Positions 41,477 to 51,250 of a DNA stretch of 64,000 nt are shown here, piece by piece (the stretch's first letter is position 1; each line of letters starts with the position of its first letter). Below the pieces are notes generated by a model. The model did not search any database, was not told the origin of the DNA, and worked only from the letters and a program-made list of their open reading frames with translations. The DNA is taken from contig OZ018328.1 in the NCBI GenBank assembly GCA_963969495.1, positions 8,431,468 through 8,495,467 on the forward strand, written 5' to 3'. Source of the DNA: Ceratothoa steindachneri (taxonomy: Eukaryota > Arthropoda > Malacostraca > Isopoda > Cymothoidae). Made by a program: the position numbers and the translations under genes.

Positions 41477-42313
41477 TCAATTGTTTTGCGTCCCTAAACG
41501 GCCACTTTTCAAGAGTTTGTCTAGTCTTGACTTGAACTGGTCAACAGATTCACTGTTGACAACTTCCACCGGAAGTGCGTTCCACATACCGCAGATACTG
41601 TAAGTGAAAAAATTTCCACACAGATTGCAGTTATAACGCTTCAGTTTAAGTTTGAAGCCGTGATTGCGCGTTCTGTTCTCACTCAGTGTGAAAATATCCC
41701 GGTAGTCAACATTGTCGAACCCTCGAAGTATTTTGAAAACTTCGATGAGCTGACCACGCAGTCTACGGGTTTCCAGCGAGAACAGATCTAATTCCCTTAG
41801 TCTATCCTCATAACTTTTATGTCGGATAGAGGGAATCAGTTTGGTTGCCCTGGCTTGTACGCGTTCCAACCTTGCGATGTCCTTTCGAAACGAAGGACTC
41901 CAAAATTGTACGGCATACTCCAGGTGCGGCCGAACTAGGGAGTTGTACAGACAAAGTACTATCTCCCTGTTACGGTATCCAAACTGGCGCTTTATGTAGC
42001 CTAACATCCTTTGGGCTTTCTTCTCTGCCTCAATGCACTGTTTCGAGAACTTGAGGTCGCTAGTGACAGTAACACCCAAGTCCTTCTCAGTGTCACTCGA
42101 TTCGAGAGCAGTGCCCTTAAGGATATAATGAGATTGGGGATTTCTGTGGCCGATATGCATTACTTTGCACTTGTTCACGTTGAACGGCATTTGCCACGTG
42201 TCCGACCACTCCCCAATCTTCCCAAGGTCTTCCTGCAGGCGGGCAGTATTTCCATCCTTTGCAACGTTCATACCAAGCTTGGTATCGTCGGCAAATTTGG
42301 AAATCTTGGCAAC
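41477..42313 (-). CDS. CR1/jockey-type non-LTR retrotransposon reverse transcriptase, 5'-truncated
   Basis: The minus strand encodes 278 uninterrupted residues that match the C-terminal half of a CR1/jockey-clade ORF2. It begins VAKISKFADDTKLG, where FADD is the reverse transcriptase catalytic motif. The thumb-like KDLGVTVTSDLKFS and LYNSLVRPHLEYAVQFWSP follow, then the family-typical LERVQARATKLI, SYEDRLRELDLFSLETRRLRG and WNALPVEVVN segments, and a stop at 41477-41479. The endonuclease and the fingers/palm N-terminus are missing: the homologous sequence stops where a (GA)n tract starts at 42314. The open frame continues upstream only as a meaningless Ser-Leu run. About 70 bp of 3' sequence (41405-41476) precede the other (GA)n tract. 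It is open but cannot make an active enzyme. A 5' truncation is usual for target-primed reverse transcription. Confidence 0.93.
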   Translation of the reverse strand, partial: VAKISKFADDTKLGMNVAKDGNTARLQEDLGKIGEWSDTWQMPFNVNKCKVMHIGHRNPQSHYILKGTALESSDTEKDLGVTVTSDLKFSKQCIEAEKKAQRMLGYIKRQFGYRNREIVLCLYNSLVRPHLEYAVQFWSPSFRKDIARLERVQARATKLIPSIRHKSYEDRLRELDLFSLETRRLRGQLIEVFKILRGFDNVDYRDIFTLSENRTRNHGFKLKLKRYNCNLCGNFFTYSICGMWNALPVEVVNSESVDQFKSRLDKLLKSGRLGTQNN

Positions 42314-42329
42314 CAGGGAAAGAGAGAGA

Positions 42330-42385
<56 letters not shown>

Positions 42386-42545
42386 CAAAGTTATAAAAAG
42401 ATTGAGAAAGTTAGAGCGAGAGAGTTAGAGAGAGACAAAGACTAAGAGTGAGTGTTAAAAAATAGTTAGCGAGATTCGAGAGAGAGTTAAAGAAAGAGTG
42501 GAGAGAAGAGAGAGAAAGAGAAAGAGAGAGAGAGAGCGTGGTTGT
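42314..42545. repeat. (GA)n-rich tract at the truncated 5' end of the CR1-type fragment
   Basis: A pure (AG)n core at about 42340-42380 grades into imperfect agag-rich sequence with interruptions such as agacaaag and gttagagcg. Its translation in some frames yields long Arg-Glu or Ser-Leu runs, which are artefacts. Confidence 0.93.
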
Positions 42546-42569
42546 TGACAAAGACTACATGAGGATAGT

Positions 42570-43037
<468 letters not shown>

Positions 43038-43059
43038 ATTTAATCACTAGTCCAGTTAA

Positions 43060-44255
43060 TTATCTTATAAAATGAGTTTGTAATTATTACGTATAGGATT
43101 TTACCCAAATTTTATATTTACTAAACCAAAATTATTATATTTCAGTCTTTCGCTTCTTGTTTAAGTTTGTTTGAATTTTCTTAAAATAATCAAAATAAAA
43201 AAATATTTAGTTACTTATACTTCAGATTCGGGGCGCACGGTAGGTGGCGCTGTTAGTAGGCTACAATATATATCTTATGACCTCAGTCGGTAGCTTCAGA
43301 TTTGACCAATTACGGCGTTATATTTTTTTGTTGTTTTGGGGATTTGTAACTTTTAGTCTATTATTTACAAAATATCTGCGCTCTGCTCGTTTATAGTTTT
43401 TTTCTAAGTTAGGTAAGGTTTCTTGATGTCTTTTATTGTTTTTGTTTTGTTTTCGTATTTTTTTTTTACTGCGAATGAAAACAGCTTCTTACTGGCAACA
43501 TCGTAGTTTATAAATAGGACCCGTTTTGCAAATGTTTTTCTTTCGTTATTGTGTTTTTGTGCTCTCCATGTGCTTCTTTGTTATTCGAATTCGGCTTTAT
43601 TTTGTATAATCGCGAAAAACTTTTAGATTATTTAGAGGCGCATAAACTAATCAAGAAACCTATAAAAGTAAGAATTGTTTGTTATTAGGTTAGGTTTTTC
43701 TGCCAGTAAAAAGCTGTTGGGGAGAAAAACCCCCTCAGTAAATTCAAGGGGACTGCTCGTGGGGGAGATATCACTGCGGAGGACCACCCTGCGATGATCC
43801 TGAGTTTCAATCAATTGGGGGAGGGGGTCTGGGGGGCACAGCGCCCCAGTATATACTCATATACAAAAAAAATATTACACCGATATTGTTCACATCTGAC
43901 ACTACCGTCTGACGTCATAAGACATATATTGTAGCCCAAAATTGTAGCCTGTAAACAGCGCCACCTATCGTGCGCCCCGAAACTGAAGTGTTACCGTAAA
44001 AATAATGAAGCGATTGAGAGAATGATAATAATTGGAACAAATATGACTAAGCTGTTTAATCTAAATTATAATGCAAAAGAGAGGTAGTATTTACAATTTG
44101 GAAACATTGTTTTTTCTCCAGCCCTTATCATTCGGATTTCCCTCCCTCGAATGTTATTTTTGTTTCAACGTGAAACAATTAAAAGATTTTATAAAACTTC
44201 AATTACCCATTTTTGAGGTATCTTTGACTCTCATATTTCTACTTGAAATGTGAGC
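43060..44255 (+). repeat. Dispersed repeat copy 1, split by a 775-bp transposon
   Basis: 43100-43214 and 43995-44255 are closely similar to one continuous stretch at 47120-47530. Shared segments include gtctttcgcttcttgtttaa and, after the insertion, aatgaagcgattgagagaat and gcaaaagagaggtagtattt. The family itself carries no recognisable coding sequence; a 60-codon frame at 44071-44253 is not conserved in the second copy. Confidence 0.88.
43215..43989. mobile_element. 775-bp terminal-inverted-repeat DNA element (non-autonomous)
   Basis: The ends form long inverted repeats of about 95 bp. On the left are acttcagattcggggcgcac (from 43219), taggtggcgctgtt and tatatcttatgacctcag. On the right, read on the minus strand, are acttcagtttcggggcgcac, taggtggcgctgtt and atatgtcttatgacgtcag. 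GTTAC at 43210-43214 is repeated at 43990-43994, giving a candidate 5-bp target duplication. The uninterrupted site at 47262-47270 reads gttactcgt, confirming that the element inserted between these points. There is no transposase frame inside, so it is a MITE or deletion derivative. Superfamily cannot be assigned from the ends alone. Confidence 0.88.
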
Positions 44256-44390
44256 ACTCCCTACACTCCCCTTCGAGATAAACCGAGTTTTAAAACTAGA
44301 TTATGTATGCATATAGCAACAATTCTCTCTCATACATTTTTACGGTACTGAGAGATTCTTTGGAGCGTTCCTATTTTGTTGTTGGTTGGT

Positions 44391-44419
44391 TTGGGGGGGG
44401 GTTTGGGTTGGGGGGGGGG
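44391..44419 (+). other. G-run cluster with G-quadruplex potential
   Basis: G9 at 44393-44401, GGG at 44405-44407 and G10 at 44410-44419 lie within 29 bases, next to ttggttggttt. Long G runs with short T-rich loops are the usual signature of a quadruplex-forming strand. It is inside otherwise AT-rich DNA with no gene nearby. Confidence 0.7.
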
Positions 44420-45349
44420 TTAGATGAGCGAGTTATCTATTTTGACTTCTTTCAATTTATTGCCTGCGACATAAAATTCAATGCTTAAGATGTTGTGAGG
44501 ATTTTGTATTATCTTTTATGTTTTTATGCATACAGCTTAGTGTTGGCGCACCACAGCATTATATTTACCTTCCTATTTCACTTTTGTTATTCTTGACTGC
44601 AAAGTATAAATTTCAGAGGCCTCAGTAATCCTGAGGTTCTTTGTTTAACCAATGTTATGCCGTTCGCAAGTAGGACCTGCAGTTTCTTATTGCGAACAAA
44701 ACTTCTTTTCTTTGTATACTCTTCTGTGTGTATGTAATACTCTAGTTTTATTCAACTAACCGAAACTTAGGAATATGGAGTTAACTTAAATTTATAATTA
44801 TACGGATTTTGTACACTAAATTTGGTCTAACAAAATTAATATTATTATTCTTACTACAGGACACTGGATTATTCACTATTTACATTTTTTAATACTAAAT
44901 ATGGACTAAATTTATAATGTTGAAATGATTTGCACTGGGTTTATTTTTTCAACCTTTATTATTGTAATTATTAATTTTTGAACACTGCACGAACGAATAG
45001 CGTTAGTTCGTATTTCAACTTTAAATTAATCCAATGTTATGCCCTTTTGAGCTTCGATAATGGATGCTGTGTTCGTTTTTAGAGACTAGACAAACTTTTG
45101 CTGAGTTAGGTCTCAACCTACGTCCACTTTTAGCCGTTCATCGTAGCTCAACCCTTCCTATAAGGACAACCCGGTGCGCGGCATGATAATGGCTTCCAGT
45201 AACCGAACGTATTTACGAATAATCTATAAATATAGAGTAAGTACGTAAAAACAGTACTAATGGTGTTTTTAGTCATTTTAATCATCAATTACGGCTTTGT
45301 TTTCGTGCGGAAAGCAGTTATTTTTAAGATAGTTGTCGTAGAATGACTC
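44420..45349. other. No gene recognised
   Basis: AT-rich sequence with a small perfect hairpin cctcag-taatc-ctgagg at 44618-44634. The segment aaccaatgttatgcc near 44647 is nearly repeated at about 45030 (tccaatgttatgcc). No coding frame of interest. Confidence 0.5.
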
Positions 45350-46740
45350 CCGACGATACCATATATATCACTATTCGTTGAGGGAACTTCCTTAATTATC
45401 TTTAGAGTGCGTTAATGTCTGGCGGCCGATATTATGTATCTTCGATATGCTTAAGAAGTGGAACTGAGCTCAAGGATAATAATATTGCTATCATTAATAA
45501 AATAGAGTTTTATTAATAATAACTATCAACAAACACAAGACGGAAAATATTGACATAAACAGAGAATTGAAAGGGTCGTGGGGGCTCGGCTAATCCGAGA
45601 ATTTAAAGGATTTAAAGGTAAAACAAATATAGAGTTAAAGAGATGGGATGGTTCGATAAACCATTTAAAGCACAGGATAGAATTGACAAAAGGGTTATGT
45701 ACTCAAAGGTGACGTCTGGCTAACGTAACTTTTACACTAGTGGTGCAGTGGAAGGTGGCGTGAAGGGTTTCGGTCCGCTGGCGAGTTCCAGCCGAAGGGG
45801 GGGGGGGATAAAAGGATCCTGACATGGCGTCTTGGGAAGGAGAACCGTTTCTCGACGAACGGCTTGAAGAACAATGGCTGTTCTAGGTTGTTCTCCTCTG
45901 AACAAAGGGGGGATGAGAACCGTCTCTTGTCTACGGGCTCAAGAACAATGGCTGTTCTAAGGTTGTTCTCCTCTGGACAACAAGGGGGAAGGGTGGGAAC
46001 CGTCTCTTGTCTACGGGCTCAAGAACAATGGCTGTTCTAATGCTGTTCTTCTCTGAACAACAAGGGCGAAGGGTGAAAACCGTTTCTTGTCAACGGGGCT
46101 CGAAGAACAATGGCTGTTCTAATGCTGTTCTCCTCTGAACAACAAGGGGGAAGGGTGAGAACCGTTTCTTGGCGAAGGCCTCAAAAGAACAATGGCTGTT
46201 CTAGTGCTGTTCTCCTCTGAACAACAAGGGGGAAGCCTTGGGGACTTGGCGTCACGGAAGGCTCGAACCTTTGGCACTCAAGGAATATTGTCCTCCTTCT
46301 GGACAAGTGATGGCGAATCCCGAGGTTGAGGTCCCTTGGCGCACAAAGGGAGAGAGGGTCGTGGTGATGTTTCGCGACGAAAATCTGGATCTCCAATCTG
46401 ATCTTAGTGGTAAAGTTTCCATATAAATAGCCAGGACATGTCCTTGGCGTGGGGGACAATAGGGTGGGAGCTTCGAGGGAACGCACAGCCAAGCCGGAGA
46501 ACAATGCCTTATCTGCCCATAAGCCTAACTCAATCTGGCGAGGTCGGCGTATGGGGGCGAACGCGGGGACGATAACCTCCTTGTTTAAACATTGGCATCC
46601 GGTAGCTGTGATAAGACTCCAAGCTTCGAATCGAAGATGCACGTGGGCAGCATCGTGGTTTTAAATAATATGGGATAGGAGTTGAAATTAACGCAGCTTC
46701 AACTCGTTCTATCACAATAGTATCCCAGCAAATAGGGTCA
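45350..46740 (-). other. GC-rich island, possible solo LTR on the minus strand
   Basis: Read on the minus strand, this region has a TATA-like ctatttata near 46424-46432, then the 80-bp minisatellite, and finally an AT-rich part with aataaaactctattttatt near 45500-45520. That is the order promoter, body, polyadenylation signal expected of an LTR. A 153-codon minus-strand frame (46181-46642) runs through the TATA box and into the minisatellite, and has no family resemblance that I recognise. Ends and target duplication could not be located, so this is only a suggestion. Confidence 0.3.
45838..46232. repeat. Minisatellite, about 80-bp period, five copies
   Basis: The 17-bp inverted motif agaacaatggctgttct occurs at 45868, 45942, 46022, 46104 and 46186, with spacings of 74, 80, 82 and 82. 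Each copy also carries gttctcctctgaac, a second inverted repeat, and a g-rich aaggggga segment. Copies differ by substitutions and small indels. Confidence 0.95.
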
Positions 46741-46859
46741 TACTCAGAGTGCTAGTATCTTAAAAATAAGTGCTATCCGCGCCTAATCGAAGCCTTAAAT
46801 GATGACTAGAATGCCAGTATTAGTACTGTTTTTACTACAAAAAAACACGACCTAGGTTT

Positions 46860-46935
46860 TCTGAAGTTTCACCAAATACCCATTAATTGTAGCTCAGAAA
46901 GAGCGCCTCCTATAGTACGCCCCTTAACTGTTGTA
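46860..46935. mobile_element. Relic terminus of the 43.2-kb inverted-repeat element
   Basis: The stretch tgtagctcagaaagagcgcc, then tcctatagtacgcccc and ctgttgtattacc, matches the right end of the 43.2-kb element (tgtagcctgtaaacagcgcc, acctatcgtgcgcccc, ctgaagtgttacc) at roughly three positions in four. Only this terminus is recognisable, so it is a decayed fragment. Confidence 0.6.
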
Positions 46936-47109
46936 TTACCATATAATTTACCATAATAATATTTTTCCTCACTTAACTTAATTTAATTTTTTACAATCTT
47001 TTACTTCTTATAGAAGCAAAATGAATCCATTATATTAATTGTTTTCTAAAGTCATACCTTGTATGGTTGGCAAATGTCACAATTTCTCTCATTTCAGCAC
47101 TCTAAAACA

Positions 47110-47530
47110 AATATCCTAGAAAATGAGTTTGTAGTTATTACGTATAGGCTTTTACAAAAATTTTATATTTACTAAGCCAAAATTATTATATTTAAGTCTT
47201 TCGCTTCTTGTTTAAGTTTGTTTGAATTTTCTTAAAATAATGAAAAGAAAAAAAATATTTAGTTACTCGTAAAAGTAATGAAGCGATTGAGAGAATGACA
47301 ATAATTGGAACAAATATGATTAAGCTGTTTAATCTAAATTATAATGCAAAAGAGAGGTAGTATTTACAATTTGGTAACATTGTTTTTTCTACAGCCCTTA
47401 TCATTCGGATTTCCTTTCCTCGAATGTATATTTTGGTTTAACGTGAAACTATTAAAAGATTTATAAAACTTCAAAGTGCTTATTTATAGGTATCTTTGAT
47501 TGTCATATTCCATCTTTTAATGTGAGCACT
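47110..47530 (+). repeat. Dispersed repeat copy 2, carrying the empty insertion site
   Basis: Continuous homologue of 43100-43214 plus 43995-44255. At 47256-47270 it reads tatttagttactcgt, where copy 1 has tatttagttac, 775 bp of inverted-repeat element, then gttaccgta. The two copies appear about 90% alike over the stretch aatgaagcg to gtgagcact, with small indels. Confidence 0.88.
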
Positions 47531-48239
47531 ACAAGATCTCCGGAGTTGAAATGTCTGTACCACCTCGACACCTTCGCCTGACTGGCTGTTCCTTCTCCTT
47601 CAGTATCGCAAATTTCCTTCACAGCAACTCTTGTAGAAAGTTTTCGCTTCCAAACTCATTTTTGTTAATTGGAGCTTACATATCGAGAAATAAATTGCGC
47701 AGGAGCAACAAACAACAGCTGCCTACTGACTACTGAGGCTAGTAGTCGAATGAGTAAGGTTTACCTAATCTAATGTAGTCAAATGAGTAATGCTAAGCTA
47801 ACCTAATGTTGATGTTGCTTCACAAAATTTGTGTTTTCCTTCCGCTTCCAAATTGAGTCAGGACTTTCTGGCCAACCATATAGTTCTAAAGATGAGGAAA
47901 CAGCAGTTAAATGAATGAAAGAAACATAATTGTAGGTAAATCGATATCCCACCCTTAAAACTGAGGCCCTTTTCGGTAACCGCAACGTCCTGGCATTTTG
48001 ATGGCGTAATCCTATTACTTACTCCCCTCCCCCTCTCTCCCCTCGCCTCGAGTATCACCAGAAAGGCCTTCGTCCAACCACATAATGCACCAATCATTAA
48101 ATTTTGGGTCTGGCGGGCCTAACATTGGTTAAAACTGTAATATTTCCCCTAAGAGTTGATATTTAATTTCACCTCATATGCGAAATTAGAGGAGCGACAA
48201 CCAAATGTCAGAAGGTGCCGTTGGGGCTAGGTGAAAGAC
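47531..48239. other. No gene recognised; small 33-bp duplication inside
   Basis: Short overlapping frames only. A 33-bp direct duplication starts at 47742 and 47775 (gtagtcgaatgagtaa / gtagtcaaatgagtaa). A pyrimidine-rich patch lies near 48022-48050. Confidence 0.5.
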
Positions 48240-49290
48240 GATCTGAGAAAAACCGTTAGAGGACGAGACTTATTTCCACCGTCCTCCCTAGCCCCCTCCT
48301 TCCCCTTACTCCAATGGGGTGGCGAACTATATATGCCAATTACTTCCGAAGAATAAAAGAAGTTCGAGCTAGTCATCAAGACAACGAAGTCCGGCTAGAG
48401 GCCCGGCAACCAACGAAAGGGACACAGAAGAAGGTCATCCTGAGCCAGTTCCTGGTGGTCACTTCGAAGATTAAGCATCTTGTCTCAGGAAGATCGTGTT
48501 CGTCATCGAGACAACAAAGTCTGGCTCAGTGCCCGGCAACCCTACGAAAGGAACACAGAAGAAGCTCATGCTGATCCTGGCGGTCACACCGAACTTTAAG
48601 TTAACTTGTATTGAAAAACAATTTTAACTAGTTCTTGTCAGAAAAAAACCCTATCCTGGTGTACAAAAAAACCCAGAAATAGTCCTCCCTATTGAGGAAT
48701 ACCCCAAAGTGAACTCCCTAAAGCACTCCATTTCGTCAAAGGAGTCACTCTTTTGCTCATCGCTCGTCAGTGCGAATTATTCCCAGATTAACCCGAAGAG
48801 TGGAAGAAGCATACGTTCCCTGTCCCGTTGGTGAAATCATCTTACCAAGACAACGTGCTTAACGCAATCCGTCGCACGCACCGAATTCCTCTGTGGCTTT
48901 AAAGCTATCCCTACCCAGACCACATCTGGAATGGCAGCCCACGTGCCTGCCCGAAAAAAACATTCTTGAGGCGACATAAAAATTGAGGCCAAGGTCAGTC
49001 TCAAACCCAATTCCCATGTGTTTTTTTAAAGGTAAATGAATTCCATCATCTCTTTTTTTGGAAGGTCAATTAGCGTTCAATATTAAAGTGAGCTTTGGGT
49101 CAACCATTACTGTATATTCAATTGTGTAATTTAGTAAGCCTAACTTAAACTTGTTTAATTCAAAACTGTGTAGTTTGTTTGTTAGATTTCAATTTGTGTT
49201 CATGTTGCAATTAAAAGTCTATTTTTCTTAGAAGCATTTAATTCAATACTCGAAACGCTGAGCATGGCACTAGAACCCTCAAAGATTAAC
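48240..49290 (+). other. GC-rich island with AT-rich tail, possible LTR-like sequence
   Basis: A tatatat element near 48329 is followed by GC-rich sequence containing the 130-bp duplication, then by an AT-rich tail including tgcaattaaaagtctatttt at about 49207. This matches the layout of the islands at 38.3-39.2 and 59.6-60.7 kb. An 86-codon frame (48314-48574) runs across the duplication and resembles nothing known. Boundaries are not defined. Confidence 0.3.
48360..48600. repeat. 130-bp imperfect tandem duplication
   Basis: gacaacgaagtccggct begins at 48380 and gacaacaaagtctggct at 48510. Both copies continue with gcccggcaacc, a gaaagg-acacagaagaag segment and a cctgg-ggtcac segment. Copies differ by scattered substitutions and short indels. 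Confidence 0.88.
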
Positions 49291-49326
49291 AATAACGTAA
49301 TAATAATAATCATGTAAGCAAATATA

Positions 49327-49982
49327 CGAGGGCCGGTCAATATGTTTTGCGAATCGGTAGGGAAAAACAGAGGAAGGGGGATGGCTGTTTGTGGGGGTGT
49401 TAGGACAAGTTATGACAAGTCATAATCTGCAGCCGCACGCTCCTGCCTCAGCTATTTAAGAAGCAGTATCTGATCGCAGATGGACAGACACAAATTTTTC
49501 AACAATGGAGAAGGTTGAACACCGCGCACTGATCAAATTTTTGACCAAGGAAGGCAAGAATGCAAAAGAGATCCATGAAGACATGGTTGCAGTGTACACC
49601 GACACCACCCCTTCCTATGCAACCATTGCTCGCTGGAATAGGAAGTTCCGCCATGGTCGTGAGTCCCTTGAAGATGACCCCCGTCCAGGACGCCCGTCAG
49701 ACGTGACAAACGAGGACAATGTGGCCCGTGTGGAGAGGATGATCCTCGCAAATCGACGGGTGAAGATCGAAGAAATCGAGCGAGAACTTGGAATATCATA
49801 TGGAAGTGTTATCAACATCATCCACGACAATTTGGCCATAACCAAGGACTCTGCCCGAGGTGCCTAGAAAACACACGAAACTTCACGCCCCATGATCGAC
49901 TTCAACGTCGTCAAAGTTCGGAGGAGCTGCTGCTCCTGTACAACCAAGATCCGGCGTGATTCGAATCACGCATAGTGACAGG
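49327..49982 (+). mobile_element. Mariner element, 3'-truncated
   Basis: The 5' terminus cgagggccggtcaatatgtt follows a TA dinucleotide (49325-49326), as for mariner insertions. The untranslated leader is closely similar to that of the second mariner at 51251 (shared tgtttgtgggggtgtta, gccgcacgctcctgcctc, ctatttaagaagca). Coding sequence starts at 49505. Recognisable mariner sequence ends near 49982, where Penelope-like sequence begins abruptly, so the second half of the transposase and the 3' terminal repeat are missing. Confidence 0.92.
49505..49982 (+). pseudogene. Mariner transposase, N-terminal DNA-binding half, frameshifted
   Basis: The first 113 or so codons are open, beginning MEKVEHRALIKFLTKEGKNA. 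They hold the paired helix-turn-helix region: TPSYATIARWNRKFRHGRES in the first and KIEEIERELGISYGSVINII in the second, joined by a DDPRPGRPSD linker. Where the family has its SARWVP motif the frame reads SARGA then a stop at 49865-49867. One frame over, family-like FTPHDRLQRRQSSEELLLLY continues to about 49980 with a further stop. The catalytic aspartates are absent. The intact family protein is roughly 340 residues and would cut and paste DNA at TA sites; this copy can at most bind DNA. SETMAR-type annotations in databases derive from this same transposase family. Confidence 0.93.
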
Positions 49983-50700
49983 TCGAGGAATATTTGAAAG
50001 TGGTGCGGTTAGGGGAAAGGATAATATTTAAGCTTTTCAGTAATGGGGAAAATTGAATGGATAAGCAATTTCTCTTACTATCTGGATCCCTACTTTTGGG
50101 GCAATAAAAGTTTGACCTTGCTTTGGATAAGCTTTCGTTAATGATGTCGATGGGGCTATTTCAAGTCTATAAATATATAGGTAATGAATGTAATCTCATC
50201 GGACAAAATCATGGATGACAAGTTCTCAAAGCTCTCAAAAACATGGACATTAAAATAGCGTTTTTGACCGTAATATCATGATATGAGTAAAAATGAATGT
50301 AAGAATTGGAACTGGTGGTTTTTCGGTAAAAAGTAAAGATAGATCGGTCATTTACTCTTACAATTTTAACGTCAAGGAAAGGTAAAGAATTGTTATTTTC
50401 TCATTCAACTTTGAATTTTATGGTGCGATGTAGGTTGTTAAGATTCTTTAAGAACCTATCAAAAGATGCCAGCGGATTTAAGAGCCACATAGATATGACG
50501 TCATCAACATATCTGCACCATACAAAATTGGGGAATGGAAAAATCCCGTTTCAAGCTTTCGGATGGGCAGTTCAAATGCAGCCCCTACATCAAATATTTA
50601 ATCTTGAAAGATATCCTTAATGACCTCAAATCCACACTCCCTGATTAGGAATTTTAATCTGATCTCTTGTTCCTATATATATATTTCATGTATGGTGTGA
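49983..50700 (-). pseudogene. Penelope-like element reverse transcriptase, decayed
   Basis: Read on the minus strand, this shows the order typical of Penelope-like elements. WCRYVDDV gives the catalytic YVDD motif at 50511-50500, then RFLKNLNNLHRTIKFKVE. After one in-frame stop (50403-50401) come LPFLDVKIV (from 50385), FYRKTTSSNSYIHFYS and VKNAILMSMFLRALRTCHP. After a frameshift follow SLSKARSNFYCP and a stretch to about 49983. Sequence upstream of YVDD (to about 50700) is degraded but has an LIRECGF segment. The GIY-YIG endonuclease end is missing, cut off at the mariner junction. Stops and frameshifts make it dead. I did not find the full 5' end. Confidence 0.88.
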
Positions 50701-50742
50701 ATGCATCTATTCTTAGTATACGACTAAAGATGGCATGACAAA

Positions 50743-50967
<225 letters not shown>

Positions 50968-51250
50968 GGAAAGAAACCACGGTGTTAGGATCAATTTATT
51001 TGCGAAACCAGGTTTCGACGGACACTGGTAGACTAATGAATACAGAGATGCTTAACTTAGGGGCACTCAAATTTACAAATCGGAATGTAATTAGGTGGGG
51101 GCGGGGGGCGGTATGGGAAAGCAGCGACACTTTTGAGTAGAGGAAGGACAACTCTCCTGCTTATCAAGAGATTAGTCTTGAATTGCCAATAGGAAGTATA
51201 ACAGTTTGGAACTTCCTTTATACGAGCTGATTATATTAGACGCCTATGTA

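Noticed and set aside
42011..42445. 144-codon plus-strand frame over the retrotransposon
   Set aside because: It is antisense to the well-supported reverse transcriptase and ends in an Arg-Glu run from (GA)n.
43684..43698. ttaggttagg as arthropod telomere repeat
   Set aside because: Only two units; no tandem array, so chance.
45868..46202. agaaca...tgttct as glucocorticoid-type response elements
   Set aside because: Spacer is 5 bases rather than the 3 required, and the motifs are part of a minisatellite.
46181..46642. 153-codon minus-strand frame
   Set aside because: Runs through the minisatellite and a TATA-like element, and has no family match I can recognise.
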